This document shows positions 1 through 9,061 of a stretch of DNA of 64,000 nt, piece after piece. This stretch comes from Photorhabdus caribbeanensis. Its GTDB lineage: Bacteria > Pseudomonadota > Gammaproteobacteria > Enterobacterales > Enterobacteriaceae. The notes beneath the pieces were generated by a model. The model worked only from the letters and a program-made list of their open reading frames with translations. It was not told the origin of the DNA and did not search any database. Position 1 is the first letter of the stretch; every line of letters begins with the position of its first letter. The stretch spans positions 310,001 to 374,000 of the forward strand of contig NZ_RCWB01000001.1 in the NCBI RefSeq assembly GCF_018448885.1. The letters run 5' to 3'. The position numbers and the translations under genes were made by a program.

Positions 1-1557
1 CCAGGGGTGAAAATCAACGCCAGTGGACTGACGGGCTCAAATGACCGTTGGGATGGCAATGTTGATGCTAGCATTGGTAATGAATTGGGATATTTACGTT
101 TAATGGCGAATAAATCCCGCGCCAATGACTACAAAGATGGCGATGGGTATCGCGTTCCTTCACGTTGGGATAAATGGAATAGCGATCTAACATTAGGATG
201 GACGCCGGATAAAGATACGTTGCTTGAGTTCAACGCAGGGAAAGGGGATGGAGAGGCCCGCTATGCTGGACGCAGCATGGATGGCTCACAGTTCAAACGT
301 GAAAGTCTTGGTGTCCGTTTTGAGAAATCTCACATTGGTGAGGTGCTCGATAAGGTTGAAGCCCAAGTTTATTACAACTATACCAACCATATTATGGACA
401 ATATCACGCTGCGTTCCCCGAATAGCCCCATGTCAATGGGGATGCCTTCTTCGGGTTGTAAGCATGGATGTGGTATGCATATGAATATGAACCACGGTAT
501 GTCGATGCAACTGGATCGTCGCGTTATCGGGGGGCGAGTCATGGGCACCTGGTTATGGCAAGACTTCAAATTGGAGAGCGGCGCAGATACACAAACCAAT
601 ACCCACCGTAATAAAGCAGGTAATGGATGGCAAAAGGATGCGCAATTCTATAACTATGGCCTATTTAGTGAGCTAACTTGGTATGCCACAGAACAGAGCG
701 AATTAATAACCGGTGCTCGTCTTGATCGCAGCCGAGTAAAGAAATTTGCTGGTAATAGCGAAAAAGAGCGTAATGATACTTTACCGAGTGGTTTTATGCG
801 CTTAGAGCATACTTTGGCTGATATGCCAATGATGTTTTATGCCGGTATTGGTTATACCGAACGTTTCCCTGATTATTGGGAACTGTTTTCGCCTACACAT
901 GGTCCGGCGGGGAGTGCCAGTGCTTTTGATGGGGTAAAAAGTGAGAAAACCACTCAGCTTGATATTGGCGCTCAATATACCGGGGAACGTTTTAATGGTT
1001 GGGTATCCGCCTATATAGGACGTGTAAATGATTTCATTTTATTTAGATACAGTCCTAAAAACGCCCGTATTAGCCAGGCTGATAACGTTGATGCCAATAT
1101 TATGGGTGGGGAAATGGGCTTTGGTTATCAATTGACAGATCATTGGAAAACGGATGCCAGCCTTGCCTATGCTTGGGGGGAAAACCGGACGGATAACAAG
1201 CCGATGCCTCAGATCCCGCCGTTGGAAGCCCGCTTCGGATTGACCTATGAGCGTGGCGATTGGAGCAGTACCGGCTTGTGGCGATTGGTGAGCAGCCAGC
1301 ATCGGATTGCCGTGGGGCAGGGGAATGTTGTCGGCAAAGATTTTCAAGATAGCTCAGGTTTCGGCGTACTTTCTGCAAACGTTGCCTACAAGGTTAACAA
1401 AAATGTAAAAGTTAGCACGGGTATTGACAATATTTTGGATAAAGAATACAGCGAACATCTCAACCTTGCCGGTAATAGCACCTTTGGTTATTCAGCGAAT
1501 ACCTCAGTGAATGAACCCGGCCGGACGGTGTGGGCGAAAGTCGATGTAAAATTTTAA
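1..1557 (+). CDS. TonB-dependent copper-type receptor, 3' part
   Basis: The reading frame is open from the first base, so the signal peptide and plug lie outside the window; 518 residues of beta-barrel are visible. It should be an outer-membrane active transporter powered by TonB. A surface-loop segment near residues 142-170 is crowded with Met, His and two Cys (GCKHGCGMHMNMNHGMSM), the type of metal-binding loop known in OprC/NosA copper receptors. The protein ends in an aromatic residue (VDVKF), as outer-membrane barrels do. A strong hairpin follows. Copper as the substrate is inferred from the loop and overall resemblance; another soft metal is possible. Confidence 0.85.
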   Translation, partial: PGVKINASGLTGSNDRWDGNVDASIGNELGYLRLMANKSRANDYKDGDGYRVPSRWDKWNSDLTLGWTPDKDTLLEFNAGKGDGEARYAGRSMDGSQFKRESLGVRFEKSHIGEVLDKVEAQVYYNYTNHIMDNITLRSPNSPMSMGMPSSGCKHGCGMHMNMNHGMSMQLDRRVIGGRVMGTWLWQDFKLESGADTQTNTHRNKAGNGWQKDAQFYNYGLFSELTWYATEQSELITGARLDRSRVKKFAGNSEKERNDTLPSGFMRLEHTLADMPMMFYAGIGYTERFPDYWELFSPTHGPAGSASAFDGVKSEKTTQLDIGAQYTGERFNGWVSAYIGRVNDFILFRYSPKNARISQADNVDANIMGGEMGFGYQLTDHWKTDASLAYAWGENRTDNKPMPQIPPLEARFGLTYERGDWSSTGLWRLVSSQHRIAVGQGNVVGKDFQDSSGFGVLSANVAYKVNKNVKVSTGIDNILDKEYSEHLNLAGNSTFGYSANTSVNEPGRTVWAKVDVKF

Positions 1558-1566
1558 TGAGAAAAT

Positions 1567-1598
1567 GGCGTCCAATAATTGGACGCCAATTATTTATT
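1567..1598. terminator. Terminator between the convergent copper receptor and GH16 genes
   Basis: A 10-bp perfect stem (GGCGTCCAAT / ATTGGACGCC, one-base loop) is followed by an AT-rich tail. It lies between two genes that point at each other, so it may work in both directions. Confidence 0.75.
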
Positions 1599-1608
1599 AT
1601 CTCGATGA

Positions 1609-2403
1609 CTATTTCTTATTACCGATATATGGATAAACTTTTACATAATCCACATCGAATGTTGCGGTTGTTGTATTTATCGGGCCGTAACCTTGTGCAG
1701 GATAACTGCGCGGTACTTCGGAACTCAAAATAATATATTGGTTGGCGATTGAAATAGGGACTTGATCTAACCCCGACAGATTTTGAGGAATATCGTCAAC
1801 ATAAAATGTATAACCTTTTGGTGTCCATGCCACAGCAAATTTATGGAACTTACCGTCAGCAAGTTTACTGGTAGACAATCTCTTTGACCACTCCTTATGA
1901 GCGCTGCCATAACCATTCCAGTGAATAGCGTGATCATATTGATCCTGTGTCGCTTCGGCTAAATGTTCAAATACATCAATTTCGACACCTGATTTTTCTG
2001 GATTTGTTAAATCGAGGCCCATTGTCGGTGACTGGACCCAGAATGCAACTTGATTACCTTCTGCACGATTAAATCTGATAGCGGCTTCCCAATAGCCATA
2101 TGATTGTAGAAAACTTTTTTGTGTTGAAATCATGCCGCAATAATTCTGTAGCTTGCCAGAAGAACTATCGGAATAGGTTTTTATGGTTAAATGACCATTT
2201 CGCACGATAACCGCTGATTGAGTATTAATACAATTTTTTCTGACACCCAGGCCACGATAATCCCATTTTTGGGTATTAAGCGTTGTGCCATCGAAATTAT
2301 CTTCAAATGACGGTGTAGGGCTGAATTCATTGGGGATTTGTGCTAGAGCATATCCACTGAACAATGTGCTGAATAACAACGTATAGGCTAACTGAATTTT
2401 CAT
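1609..2403 (-). CDS. Secreted glycoside hydrolase family 16 protein
   Basis: 264 residues with a Sec signal peptide (cleavage likely after ALA, residue 21). The GH16 catalytic signature E-I-D-V-F-E is present at residues 141-146, giving nucleophile E141 and acid/base E146 with D143 between them. GH16 enzymes cleave beta-1,3 or beta-1,3/1,4-glucans and related polymers, so a laminarinase or lichenase-like role outside the cytoplasm is likely; the exact glycan cannot be read. Length fits a single catalytic domain without binding modules. It is convergent with the copper receptor and 311 bp from the metY stop, so it is probably transcribed alone. Confidence 0.85.
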   Translation of the reverse strand: MKIQLAYTLLFSTLFSGYALAQIPNEFSPTPSFEDNFDGTTLNTQKWDYRGLGVRKNCINTQSAVIVRNGHLTIKTYSDSSSGKLQNYCGMISTQKSFLQSYGYWEAAIRFNRAEGNQVAFWVQSPTMGLDLTNPEKSGVEIDVFEHLAEATQDQYDHAIHWNGYGSAHKEWSKRLSTSKLADGKFHKFAVAWTPKGYTFYVDDIPQNLSGLDQVPISIANQYIILSSEVPRSYPAQGYGPINTTTATFDVDYVKVYPYIGNKK

Positions 2404-2670
2404 CTATTTTCCTTGTATATTTGACGTGAATAACCGTTATTTATCCGAGAGCTATTATTGATTTCCTCTTCTTGTCACGGAGATATGAATTACTTTATCG
2501 AATATTGGCGACAGCGTTACCGATTTAATTTATTACCCCTATGCTTTTCGTTTTAGTTATTCAATATGGTGTTAATATTGGTTGATAAAAATGAAAGGTA
2601 ATTAAAGTCGACAACATGAGTTGGGAAAAAATAATTGAGATAGGTAGAATAAAAAACAGTGAAGATTGAT

Positions 2671-2699
2671 GAATAAAACCCCGTTCGTCAGAACGGGGT
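2671..2699 (-). terminator. metY terminator
   Basis: On the minus strand, ACCCCGTTC-loop-GAACGGGGT is followed by a TTTTATTC run, just downstream of the metY stop. The rest of the 2404-2714 gap is AT-rich and I see no gene in it. Confidence 0.8.
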
Positions 2700-2714
2700 A
2701 TATGACAATTTAAA

Positions 2715-3989
2715 TTATTTCGATGCATCCAGAGCTTGGGCAAGATCGGCAATAATATCGTCGATATGTTCAATGCCGATTGATAAGCGAATCATATCCT
2801 GTGATATGCCGGCTTTAATTAACTCCTCATCATTTAATTGGCTATGGGTTGTTGACGCTGGATGACAGGCGAGTGATTTAGCATCGCCAATGTTAACCAG
2901 TCGTACAATCAATTTTAGTGCGTCAATAAATCGTGCGCCGGATTGTTGCCCGCCTTTAATGCCAAAAGAGAGGAGCGCGGATGGCTTCCCATCCACATAC
3001 TGTTGAGCCAGTTCATGTTCTGGGTGGTCTGGCAACCCGGCATATTTCACCCAACTCACTTGAGGATGATCTTGCAGATAATGAGCGACTCTCAGCGCAT
3101 TTTCAGTATGACGCTCCATTCTTAATGCCAGTGTTTCCAATCCTTGCAAGATAAGGAAAGCATTAAAAGGCGACAATGCAGCGCCCATATTACGTAGCGG
3201 TACCACACGGCAATGCCCGATAAATGCCGCTTTACCGAATTGCTCGGTATAAATGACGTTATGATAGGAGGGATCTGGGGTAGTCAATAGAGCAAACCGT
3301 TGCTGATATTTTTTCCAGGGGAAATTGCCGGAATCCACAATGATGCCGCCAATAGAGTTGCCATGCCCGCCCATATACTTGGTCAAAGAGTGAATAACAA
3401 TATCAGCGCCATGCTCGAAGGGGCGACAAAGCACAGGCGTGGCGACGGTATTATCAACAATTAAGGGGACGCCATGACGATGAGCGACTTCGGCAAATTT
3501 TTTCAGATCAACAATATTACCGGCCGGGTTACTAATAGATTCACAAAATACCGCCTTGGTACGATCATCAATCAGTGACTCCAGGGCTGCAATATCATCG
3601 TGTTCAGCAAACCGTGTCTCAATCCCGAATCTCGGCAATGTGTGAGCTAGCAGGTTATGAGTGCCGCCATATAACTTAGCAACAGATATAATGTTATCTC
3701 CAGCGCTGGCAATGGATTGAATCGCACAGGTGACAGCCGCCATGCCAGATGCAACCGCTAAAGCAGCGATTCCTCCTTCAAGTAGAGCAACCCGTTTTTC
3801 TAATACATCATTAGTCGGGTTCATAATGCGGGAATAGATGTTGCCCTCAACCTTTAAATCAAATAAGTCGGCGCCGTGTTGGGTATCGTCAAATGCATAG
3901 GATGTCGTTTGATAGATAGGAACGGCAACGGCTTTGGTTGTTGGATCAGGGGAATATCCGCCGTGGATAGCAAGAGTTTCTGGTTTCAT
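2715..3989 (-). CDS. metY: O-acetylhomoserine sulfhydrylase
   Basis: 424 residues covering the full Cys/Met-metabolism PLP enzyme fold. The PLP lysine sits in SLTKYMGGHGNSIGG (about residues 202-216) and the N-terminal IHGGYSPDP and YSRIMNPT motifs match MetY/Cys-type enzymes rather than MetB or MetC, which are shorter (about 390). It should convert O-acetylhomoserine and sulfide to homocysteine in the cytoplasm, giving a direct-sulfhydrylation route to methionine. It stands alone with its own terminator and a 570-bp upstream region. Substrate choice (acetyl versus succinyl ester) is inferred from family resemblance. Confidence 0.9.
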   Translation of the reverse strand: MKPETLAIHGGYSPDPTTKAVAVPIYQTTSYAFDDTQHGADLFDLKVEGNIYSRIMNPTNDVLEKRVALLEGGIAALAVASGMAAVTCAIQSIASAGDNIISVAKLYGGTHNLLAHTLPRFGIETRFAEHDDIAALESLIDDRTKAVFCESISNPAGNIVDLKKFAEVAHRHGVPLIVDNTVATPVLCRPFEHGADIVIHSLTKYMGGHGNSIGGIIVDSGNFPWKKYQQRFALLTTPDPSYHNVIYTEQFGKAAFIGHCRVVPLRNMGAALSPFNAFLILQGLETLALRMERHTENALRVAHYLQDHPQVSWVKYAGLPDHPEHELAQQYVDGKPSALLSFGIKGGQQSGARFIDALKLIVRLVNIGDAKSLACHPASTTHSQLNDEELIKAGISQDMIRLSIGIEHIDDIIADLAQALDASK

Positions 3990-4559
3990 TTTCGATCTCT
4001 TTTTTTACGGTAAGATGACATATATCTTTCATGAATAGGTGTAAGCGGCTTTTGTTAAAACATAGCCCTACTTACTATTGCTCATAAGGAATTGCTCACA
4101 AAGAACTTGATTTCTCTCTCTTTTTGATTGATGAACAGTTAGAATAGATATCTGTATAGACATGATATTTCCGCTAATTATTTATTAATTAAAGAAATAA
4201 TTTGAAAAAGTTACTAATTATCTACTTTTAGTTGTGTTGGTATCTTTATTTTTTAAAAATGTGGATGTTATCACAAAACACTTCAATAATTTCAGCCAAG
4301 TAACATTAACGATTAAAATATAAAATTGAAACAAAATAATTAAATAAATATTCAATCTTTTATAAAGATCACAAAAATTTTTGTGAAATAGTTAGTTTTC
4401 GTTAGATTGTTTTAATTTATTTATTCGCTGTTGCCTGAACGAAAATAGAAGGTATACTCGTGATTCTAATTTTTTCAGACTTTTTTAAATGATTTTTGTC
4501 GTAATTTATTGTTAGTATGATCAATTATTGGAACTAACCAATAAATTAATGGGATTCTT
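3990..4559. other. AT-rich divergent intergenic region
   Basis: This separates metY and the MATE gene, which diverge, so both promoters should be here. It is very AT-rich with poly-A/T tracts. No RNA gene or ORF of credible length is visible. Confidence 0.6.
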
Positions 4560-5921
4560 ATGGCTAAGTTTTCAAACCAGCGGGAGTTAAAACAACTTTT
4601 ATTTTTCTCTTTCCCTATCATTGTTAGTCAGATAGCACGTACAGCAATGAGTTTTGTTGATATTGTGATGTCTGGTCACTATGCTACGGCTGATTTAGCC
4701 GCGGTAACATTAGGAAGTAGTATTTGGTTTCCTATATTTGTATTAGGGTATGGGACCATTATCATGCTGGCGGCAGATGTAGCCAAGCAGAAAGCACAAC
4801 ATGATGACGAAGGGATTAAATCCAGCCTTAAAAATTACTTGTTTCTGGCGGTGATACTTTCGATACCAATAATTCTTTTATTAATGTTAGTTAGCTGGCT
4901 ACTTTCGTTCATTGGTATTGATGAGCATATGTTAAAAATTACACAGGGCTATGTTATTGCTCTGGCCTGTGGTGTTCCTAGTGTTATGATATTTAATGTT
5001 TTTCGTTCATTTCTACAAGGATTGGAAGACACAAAAATCGCAATGTATTTGTCTGCGGGTTCCTTATTATTGAATATACCATTAAATTACATATTTATTT
5101 ATGGGAAATTGGGTTTGCCAGCAATGGGAGGCATTGGCGCGGGTATTACAACTGCAATTATTAATAATCTAATTGCTGTATGCCTGATTATCTATTTCTT
5201 GTTAAAGAAGGAATATCGTCGATATAGGATAGATTTTAGTTTGCCGAAATATAATTCTTTGATTAAGACTTTTTATATTGGTATGCCAAGTGGATTGGCT
5301 CTTTTTGTTGAAATGGTTTTTTTAGATGTAATTGCGATAACCGCTGCTCCTTTAGGTGCTCAAGTCATTGCTGCACATAATATTATGCTGAATATTACCT
5401 CTATCATCTATACCATAACTGGGGGGATTGCAGCCGCGGTGACGGTGAAAGTGGGTTCTTATATTGGGAAAAGAGATAGAACAGCATTAACAGGGACTAT
5501 AAGGATCTCAATTGCTTTAATTTTATCTATTTCCGCCGTTATTGGTGTTTTAATCTACTATTTCGCCGGTTCATTTATTTCGCTCTATACTAACGATAAT
5601 GGCGTCATAATAATTGCGCTAAACATAATCTTTCTGTTATGCCTGTTCCAATTCTTTGACTCCTGTCAGGCGGCTTTATCCGGTATTTTACGGGGTTTTC
5701 ATGATACCCGGTCGGTATTTTACGCGCCGTTATTCGGTTATTGGCTAGTGGGTTTGCCATTAGGGTTTGTTTTGGCTTTGACAGACTGGATAACCGAGAG
5801 TATGGGAATTATAGGGTTTTGGTATGGGTTGGTCTTGGGGCTTCTGGTGAATGCTATTTTGCTGTTTATCATTTTAAGGGTTAGACAGAGAGGAATGATT
5901 TCTCGGTTAATTTCGCATTAG
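4560..5921 (+). CDS. MATE family multidrug efflux transporter
   Basis: 453 residues, all hydrophobic helices, with the two-fold repeat of MATE proteins: the N-terminal half opens FSFPIIVSQIARTAMSFVDIVMSGH and the second half repeats a similar pattern after about residue 235 (KTFYIGMPSGLALFVEMVFLDVIA). Length matches NorM/MdtK-type transporters with 12 membrane segments. The family exports cationic drugs in exchange for Na+ or H+. The gene is flanked by long AT-rich spacers and ends at a small hairpin, so it is monocistronic. The substrate cannot be deduced. Confidence 0.88.
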   Translation: MAKFSNQRELKQLLFFSFPIIVSQIARTAMSFVDIVMSGHYATADLAAVTLGSSIWFPIFVLGYGTIIMLAADVAKQKAQHDDEGIKSSLKNYLFLAVILSIPIILLLMLVSWLLSFIGIDEHMLKITQGYVIALACGVPSVMIFNVFRSFLQGLEDTKIAMYLSAGSLLLNIPLNYIFIYGKLGLPAMGGIGAGITTAIINNLIAVCLIIYFLLKKEYRRYRIDFSLPKYNSLIKTFYIGMPSGLALFVEMVFLDVIAITAAPLGAQVIAAHNIMLNITSIIYTITGGIAAAVTVKVGSYIGKRDRTALTGTIRISIALILSISAVIGVLIYYFAGSFISLYTNDNGVIIIALNIIFLLCLFQFFDSCQAALSGILRGFHDTRSVFYAPLFGYWLVGLPLGFVLALTDWITESMGIIGFWYGLVLGLLVNAILLFIILRVRQRGMISRLISH

Positions 5922-5945
5922 CCTAAGAGCTATTATATCTACATG

Positions 5946-5974
5946 AATTCCCTGTCGAAAGGTAGGGGATTTTT
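5946..5974 (+). terminator. Probable MATE gene terminator
   Basis: AATTCCCT / AGGGGATT stem around a 10-base loop, followed by TTTTC, 25 bp after the MATE stop. Confidence 0.55.
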
Positions 5975-6560
5975 CTGAATTTATTTAAATAACTTAATTC
6001 AACTCTTTAATCTTAGAGCTAAAAGAGTATCAATTTTGTTATTTAATTATTTATTTTATAAAAAATTACAGTGAATGAAAATTTACTCTCTAAAACTGTG
6101 GTTATTTTATTTTCCATCAATGGGAAATTATATTTAGTTATAATTTAAGTCATGTTGGTAATATTTTTGTTTTAGTGAATTTAATAATTGATATATTAGT
6201 GATCATTCTCGGAATAAATATATTTATATCTGGGGAGATAATTTTTCTATTTAAATCATTTAGATGAAATATATATTTTTGATTTTTATTTCTTATTGTC
6301 AAATATTTCTTAATTAATGTGAAATAGCTAATTTGACACCATATAGTAACAATTTAAATAATAACTATTAAATTAATTTTTTATTGAAATAATTTCTTAT
6401 TCATCTATCTGTGTGTATTGATATTTTTACACTCATTATTGGGTGATTCATCTAAGATTATATCCATTATTTTATTAAGGTTATGATAAATATTTATTTA
6501 ATAATTAAATAGTTATCTATATTAATTGCCATTCTATACAAATAGATACAATTGTTTTAT
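5975..6560. other. Long AT-rich spacer before the heme locus
   Basis: About 590 bp of extremely AT-rich DNA with no ORF over 60 codons. It ends at the Fur-like operator of the hemophilin gene. I see no further structure. Confidence 0.5.
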
Positions 6561-6579
6561 GATAATGATTATCATTTCA
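6561..6579. promoter_or_regulatory. Fur-box-like operator upstream of the hemophilin locus
   Basis: GATAATGATTATCATTTCA matches 15 of 19 positions of the Fur consensus, including the whole left half-site. It lies about 107 bp before the hemophilin start. Iron-dependent repression of the four-gene locus follows by inference. Confidence 0.75.
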
Positions 6580-6685
6580 TTTTTTATTAAAAGTACGTTA
6601 GTATGCGCGCCAGTCTTCGGACGGTACTAAAACTATGTAATAAGCAATACTCTAACATTTAATTAGTTAACATAAGGAATATGCT

Positions 6686-7432
6686 ATGAACAAAGTTAAA
6701 GTGTTAATTGCAGTATTAGGTACATGTGGGTTAGTAACACAGGCAATGGCTGATCCAGGTTTTGGGCAAACTCAAGATTTTGATAGTCAGAAGCAAAGTG
6801 TTCGGGTAGGTGTGACTGATCCACGTGGTGGCGGTCATCCGACTCCGGGTGGAGAACCGGGAATAGGGGTTCAGTCTATTGCGGGTGGTAAGATTACTAG
6901 CTTCTCAAATCTTGTAAGTTATGCCGCAGCGGATGCAAATGGAATTCATAAAATTTCTATGCCTGGATCGGGTAGCCATAGTGGTATGGGGGTGTTCAAT
7001 TTCAGTAAAGTGGCTAATGCTGATGTCTATTTTGGTGAATGGTCACAAACCGGCAAGGTGACTGATACTACTCATACCGCCTATTATTCCGGTAAAGATG
7101 TCACGACTAATTTACCTACCGGTGGTATCGCAACTTATACGGTTAAAGGAGTTAACCAATATAGTGGTAGCAATGCCCTGCATGGGACATTTACTGCGGA
7201 TTTCGGTCAGAAAAGGCTGACTGGTTCAATAGCAAATAGTGCGCTCACTGTCGGTATTAATTCCGTTATTAAAGCTGATGGTTCATTTACGGGTAGGGCA
7301 ACCGCTGGAAATCTTGTCGGGACAAACAATGGTCACTTCTTTGGCGATAATGCATCTAGTTTAGCTGGTGTGGCTAAATTTAATGCAGATCACAGTAAAG
7401 ATACTGCCTTTGGCGGAACTAAGAACCCATAA
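6686..7432 (+). CDS. Hemophilin-like secreted heme-binding protein (Slam substrate)
   Basis: 248 residues with a Sec signal peptide ending AMA (residue 22) and no convincing lipobox, so the product should be soluble once exported. The mature part is Gly- and His-rich at the start (GGGHPTPGG), and the last ~110 residues form the Gly/Asn-rich repeating strands of a small TbpB-like barrel (TFTADFGQKRLTGSI). That is the domain through which Slam proteins recognise cargo. The gene is directly upstream of a Slam, a TonB-dependent receptor and tonB, the order known for hemophilin loci such as hphA-hsmA-hphR of Acinetobacter. A good ribosome site (AAGGA) precedes the ATG. Heme binding is inferred from family and context. 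Confidence 0.8.
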   Translation: MNKVKVLIAVLGTCGLVTQAMADPGFGQTQDFDSQKQSVRVGVTDPRGGGHPTPGGEPGIGVQSIAGGKITSFSNLVSYAAADANGIHKISMPGSGSHSGMGVFNFSKVANADVYFGEWSQTGKVTDTTHTAYYSGKDVTTNLPTGGIATYTVKGVNQYSGSNALHGTFTADFGQKRLTGSIANSALTVGINSVIKADGSFTGRATAGNLVGTNNGHFFGDNASSLAGVAKFNADHSKDTAFGGTKNP

Positions 7433-7452
7433 TATGAGTTTGTGGTGACTGG

Positions 7453-7490
7453 ATAAGACAAAGTTCATCTGGGCTTTGTCTTATTTTTGT
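7453..7490 (+). terminator. Intercistronic terminator between hemophilin and Slam genes
   Basis: A perfect 11-bp stem (ATAAGACAAAG / CTTTGTCTTAT) with a 10-base loop is followed by TTTTGTTT. It lies inside the gene cluster 20 bp after the hemophilin stop, and probably lets only part of transcription continue. Confidence 0.8.
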
Positions 7491-7527
7491 TTATTTTTGG
7501 TTCGACAATTAAGCAGTGATATTAACG

Positions 7528-9015
7528 ATGTTAAATACCCCAATTGTTCGTTTTGCTTTACTCATTAGCTGTTTGTTTATAAAGCCATCTCTGGTGTTGG
7601 CAGATGAAGATACCGGTAGAAGATTGTGGCATAACGTACAGCGAAATTTGCAAGATCAAGAAAAAGCGCTGGTTACAGATGAAACTGTAAATAAAAAGAC
7701 AGATCATTTATCGATAGTACTTAATGGTCAAACGTTTAGTGTTGAAAATAATGTGAATGATATTGGTCAGGCGCTCTATTTAGCCATTAATCATCAACAA
7801 GTGAAGGATGTTGAGCGCTTTTTGTTGATATACCAGAAGTTACCTGGACATGATACCCAATTGGTCCATTTTGCTCAGGCAAATCTGGCGCGTTCTCAGG
7901 GTGACTTGGCAGCAGCAGAACTGCATTATCAGGCCATCTTGCAGCAACAACCTGATTTTACCCGGGTTAAATTAGAGTTAGCCCGGGTCTATTATGAGAA
8001 TCAAAAAAATAGAGAAGCCAGTTTACTATTTAATGAGATTTCAGCAGTTAGTCGCGATAATGAAAATAAATTACCACCGGCAGTCATTAAGAATATAATT
8101 AATTATCAGGAGGCGATTAATTTGCGCAATTCTTGGCGTGGATCTTTCTCCGTGGGATATATCTTTAACGATAACACGAATATGTCGCCAGATAAGCCCC
8201 CTGCTTGTACTGAATATCATAAAGATGTTGGTTGTATAACTGAACGTAGGTTGCCTATGGCAAAGAAGGCAAACGGTATTAGTTATGATGCTACGTTACG
8301 TAAGATATATCCACTAAGTGGTCATCATGGTATTTTTTTACGTTCGATGACTTATGGAGAAAGCTATCGTCATCACAGTGAGGAGAATGAAAATACTACT
8401 TCTGCTTATTTGGGATATAGTTATAAAGCACAACAAAATGATTTCCTAATGGGGCCAGTCGTTGAGTTTAATTATGTTGGTAATCATTCCCGTTATCGTA
8501 CTACGGGAGTGAAAACCGAATGGATGCATATTCTATCTAAAAATCTGGCATTAAATTTGGAAGGTGAATATAAGCAGTTTCGTTATCATAAACTTTATAA
8601 TCATAATGACGGTAATATGACTTCTGTTTATACTACCTTATCTTATTATTTAACTGATCAAACCATTACCTTTGCGGGTGGTGATTGGGTTAATAAAACC
8701 AGTGTTGAAAAAGTGGATGATTATCAGCAAAAAGGCGTGCGAGCAGGCATTTCTACTCAATTGTATCCGGGAATTAATGCAGTAGTATTTACTGCATTGC
8801 GCCAACGGCAATTTGGTGATTACAGTGTACCTTTAAATGCGCGTCGTAAAGATAATGAACAATTCTATGCGGCAATTGTGAGTATGCCTAAATTTGAGAT
8901 TTTTGGTTTAACCCCAGTAATTACTTATCGATTTAGAAAAAATAGTAGTAATGTTGATTGGCTCTATTCCTATAATAAGAATGAAGTGTTAGTCAAGTTT
9001 GAAAAGTATTTTTGA
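7528..9015 (+). CDS. Slam-type (type XI secretion) outer-membrane protein
   Basis: 495 residues from the ATG at 7528; an in-frame GTG at 7516 would add four. A signal peptide ends near VLA. Residues ~65-200 are alpha-helical TPR-like repeats (LARSQGDLAAAELHYQAIL, then LARVYYENQKNREASLLF), and from ~205 to the C terminus a DUF560-type barrel begins (FSVGYIFNDN) and ends KFEKYF, a typical terminal strand. Slam proteins move TbpB-barrel cargo across the outer membrane; here the cargo is the preceding gene. NilB of Xenorhabdus belongs to the same family. Strongly supported by architecture plus neighbours. Confidence 0.87.
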   Translation: MLNTPIVRFALLISCLFIKPSLVLADEDTGRRLWHNVQRNLQDQEKALVTDETVNKKTDHLSIVLNGQTFSVENNVNDIGQALYLAINHQQVKDVERFLLIYQKLPGHDTQLVHFAQANLARSQGDLAAAELHYQAILQQQPDFTRVKLELARVYYENQKNREASLLFNEISAVSRDNENKLPPAVIKNIINYQEAINLRNSWRGSFSVGYIFNDNTNMSPDKPPACTEYHKDVGCITERRLPMAKKANGISYDATLRKIYPLSGHHGIFLRSMTYGESYRHHSEENENTTSAYLGYSYKAQQNDFLMGPVVEFNYVGNHSRYRTTGVKTEWMHILSKNLALNLEGEYKQFRYHKLYNHNDGNMTSVYTTLSYYLTDQTITFAGGDWVNKTSVEKVDDYQQKGVRAGISTQLYPGINAVVFTALRQRQFGDYSVPLNARRKDNEQFYAAIVSMPKFEIFGLTPVITYRFRKNSSNVDWLYSYNKNEVLVKFEKYF

Positions 9016-9061
9016 TACTGGTTGAAGTAATAAGTTATTTCAATCCACACTATGGCAGATA

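Noticed and set aside
4146-4163. Possible MetJ boxes (AGATATCT and AGACAT) upstream of metY
   Set aside because: The match to tandem AGACGTCT is weak (6 of 8, then a partial), the spacing is wrong for adjacent boxes, and the region is AT-rich enough to give such matches by chance.
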